DNA of 64,000 bases from Paragonimus skrjabini miyazakii. Lineage: Eukaryota; Platyhelminthes; Trematoda; Plagiorchiida; Troglotrematidae. A model generated the notes under the pieces. That model was not told where the DNA came from, ran no database searches, and worked only from the letters and a program-made list of their open reading frames with translations. Position numbers and translations under genes: made by a program. The stretch spans positions 1-64,000 of the forward strand of contig JTDE01000945.1 of assembly GCA_014338405.1 (NCBI GenBank). Reading direction: 5' to 3'. Positions 62,641-64,000 of the stretch are shown one piece after another. Position 1 is the first letter of the stretch; each line of letters opens with the position of its first letter.

Positions 62641-62880
62641 TTACTGATGAGTAGTTTGGTAGATTTAGTATTGCAGAAAAGATTCCATACGACACAGTTG
62701 GTTGGGTGGGTAACTAGATCCAAATGTGGAAATTCTGAGCTTCCGGTGTGGCTTCGTAGCTCAGCTGGTAGAACGCCTGCCGCGTTTGGACGTGTTTTTT
62801 CTGTAGCTGGTTCGAATCCAGCTGATGTCCAGACTTTTCGCAAATGGATCTCTTCTAAGTTATCAAATCTGTCGAACTAG
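62641..62880 (+). mobile_element. tRNA-like SINE, second family, copy 3
   Basis: Plus orientation, sharing leader (cacagttggttgggtgggta), tRNA-like unit and tail (tcgcaaatggatctcttcta). Together with copy 2 it makes an inverted repeat of about 240 bp arms with almost no spacer. Confidence 0.9.
62750..62832 (+). promoter_or_regulatory. tRNA-like Pol III promoter unit of SINE family 2
   Basis: A cloverleaf-like fold is partly drawable: acceptor-like GGCTTCG against a 3' partner, D-arm GCTC, T-arm GCTGG/CCAGC with TTCGAAT loop. The central part is about 8 nt too long for an anticodon arm plus short variable loop, so it is tRNA-derived, not a tRNA gene. Confidence 0.75.
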
Positions 62881-63179
62881 TTACCAGAAAAACTGTTGGT
62901 AAACTCGTTAATCAGGCGCGTTGTTGTTAACCTGATTAGACTATGCTAACAAATGTTCTTTGGAGCACATTTTTGAACACCACTGTTTGGGTGCAAATAT
63001 TTCAACACAATGCAGCAACCAGAACTAGTCATTTGTAAAGGCCAGTGAGTGGAATCCATCTGGTCATGATTTTCAGGCAGCTAACGAAATTTCAGTGGCT
63101 CTTGGGGTGTGTATGTCCGCTGCGTATTAGGCACACGCGTACCGATTTATGTAGGTGCCACCTTTTACACCAGTTATGT

Positions 63180-63260
63180 TGAGATGTGGCCGGATTCGAA
63201 AAATTCACCAACTGCTCCGTCACACCAATGTAGTTACCCAACCAACTAGCTGGTAATCAG
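63180..63260 (-). repeat. Decayed family 2 SINE fragment
   Basis: ggccggattcgaa (box B complement) is followed at shortened distance by tagttacccaaccaactagc, which matches the leader of the 60.6 and 62.4 kb copies. The middle is deleted. Confidence 0.35.
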
Positions 63261-64000
63261 TAAAGAACATCGGATCTAATGAACGAGAATCCACGGCTGG
63301 AATTGGACACCGTGAGGCTAATGTGACTATGACAACATCCTTCGTGTTGAACGGCAAAAATGACTGTGTTCATAGACTAAGTATTTTGTTTAATCACCAT
63401 CTTTCATCTGTTTAACGACTTATCAAAAGAACCACACACACTTTACAGTTGTCATCTCTAATTAAAGTGTGTAACGTTACAAACAGAGAATTATCGTCGG
63501 TCACAGAATGTCAAAGGCTCCTTATTACATAACTACCCACCACAATTAGAACGTAACAGAAAAATCTGAGAGGTAAACGTTAAAATAGACTTCTACAAAA
63601 ATGATTATGCGCATAATTCTGTAACGTGGACAAAGCAAACATCACATCGACCAATGTTCTAGTAACCACAAAAACAAATTTTAGATATGCACAACGATAG
63701 AGAATCAAATATTTTTCTGTCATTTAGAGCGTCATCAACGCAAATGAGGTCTACTTTTAATCATCGATCGATAGACACACACGTGAAAATAGGGGAATCC
63801 TGGAAGTTTTGCCTTAATGTAGCATCGTCTGAAAGATGCACGTGAAGATTATCTTAACATTCCCTCTTGAAACATGAAGTTGTTATTAGGTATCCACCCT
63901 AGATAGAAGTTTGTTCGATGCAGTGCAAGGTTTCTCATCTCGATTTGCATTCTTTCGTGATGCAGCTTAGCTAACCACAGAACTAGACTGACACCGGTTT
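63261..64000. other. No gene seen
   Basis: AT-rich sequence to the window end, without recognisable coding or repeat features. Confidence 0.5.

Noticed and set aside
62750..62832. A functional tRNA gene
   Set aside because: Acceptor, D and T arms can be drawn, but the central part is too long and no standard anticodon arm with U33 fits; the unit sits in a repeated SINE.
62289..62843. Longest ORF in the window, 184 codons on the minus strand, with SAGFEPATE
   Set aside because: It runs through two inverted tRNA-like SINEs; the motif is a translation of box B and its flank and occurs in all copies in several frames. Not a protein.

Overview
The window looks like flatworm (platyhelminth) nuclear DNA, most likely from a digenean trematode. 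This is an inference from four things: AT-rich sequence with short exons and long introns; tRNA-derived SINEs carrying a type I hammerhead ribozyme, as in the schistosome Sm-alpha family; Penelope-like and Ty3/gypsy retroelement debris; and a decarboxylase gene split over kilobases. There are no bacterial features, CRISPR arrays or rRNA genes. I cannot name the species.

Layout. Positions 474-6286 (+) hold the last four exons of an aromatic L-amino-acid/histidine-type decarboxylase gene. This is the only gene here that I can name from homology, and its 5' part lies before the window. From 16.0 to 19.0 kb there is a nest of Penelope-like element debris, including a 2.1 kb inverted repeat. At 20.2-22.6 kb there are hammerhead SINE copies, one with an apparently intact ribozyme. 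At about 33.05-33.7 kb lies a decayed Ty3/gypsy integrase on the minus strand. At 53.2-53.8 kb two hammerhead SINEs sit head to head. At 60.6-62.9 kb there are three copies of a second tRNA-like SINE family, two of them head to head.

Apart from these, 55.4-59.1 kb (+) holds four ORFs whose splice sites and phases agree and which end just before an AATAAA. This may be the 3' end of an unidentified gene. Several other splice-bounded ORFs (near 9.3, 24.5, 26.4, 28.5, 32.0, 34.0, 40.0, 42.3, 48.3, 50.2 and 52.4 kb) are listed at low confidence. In 64 kb of AT-rich DNA about 15-20 stop-to-stop ORFs of 95 codons or more are expected by chance, so most of these may not be real. The rest is intergenic or intronic DNA in which I see nothing convincing.

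How the parts relate: the decarboxylase would make a biogenic amine. The mobile elements are non-autonomous SINEs (Pol III promoter plus self-cleaving ribozyme) and dead fragments of elements that encode reverse transcriptase. No operon-like or defence-like system is visible.
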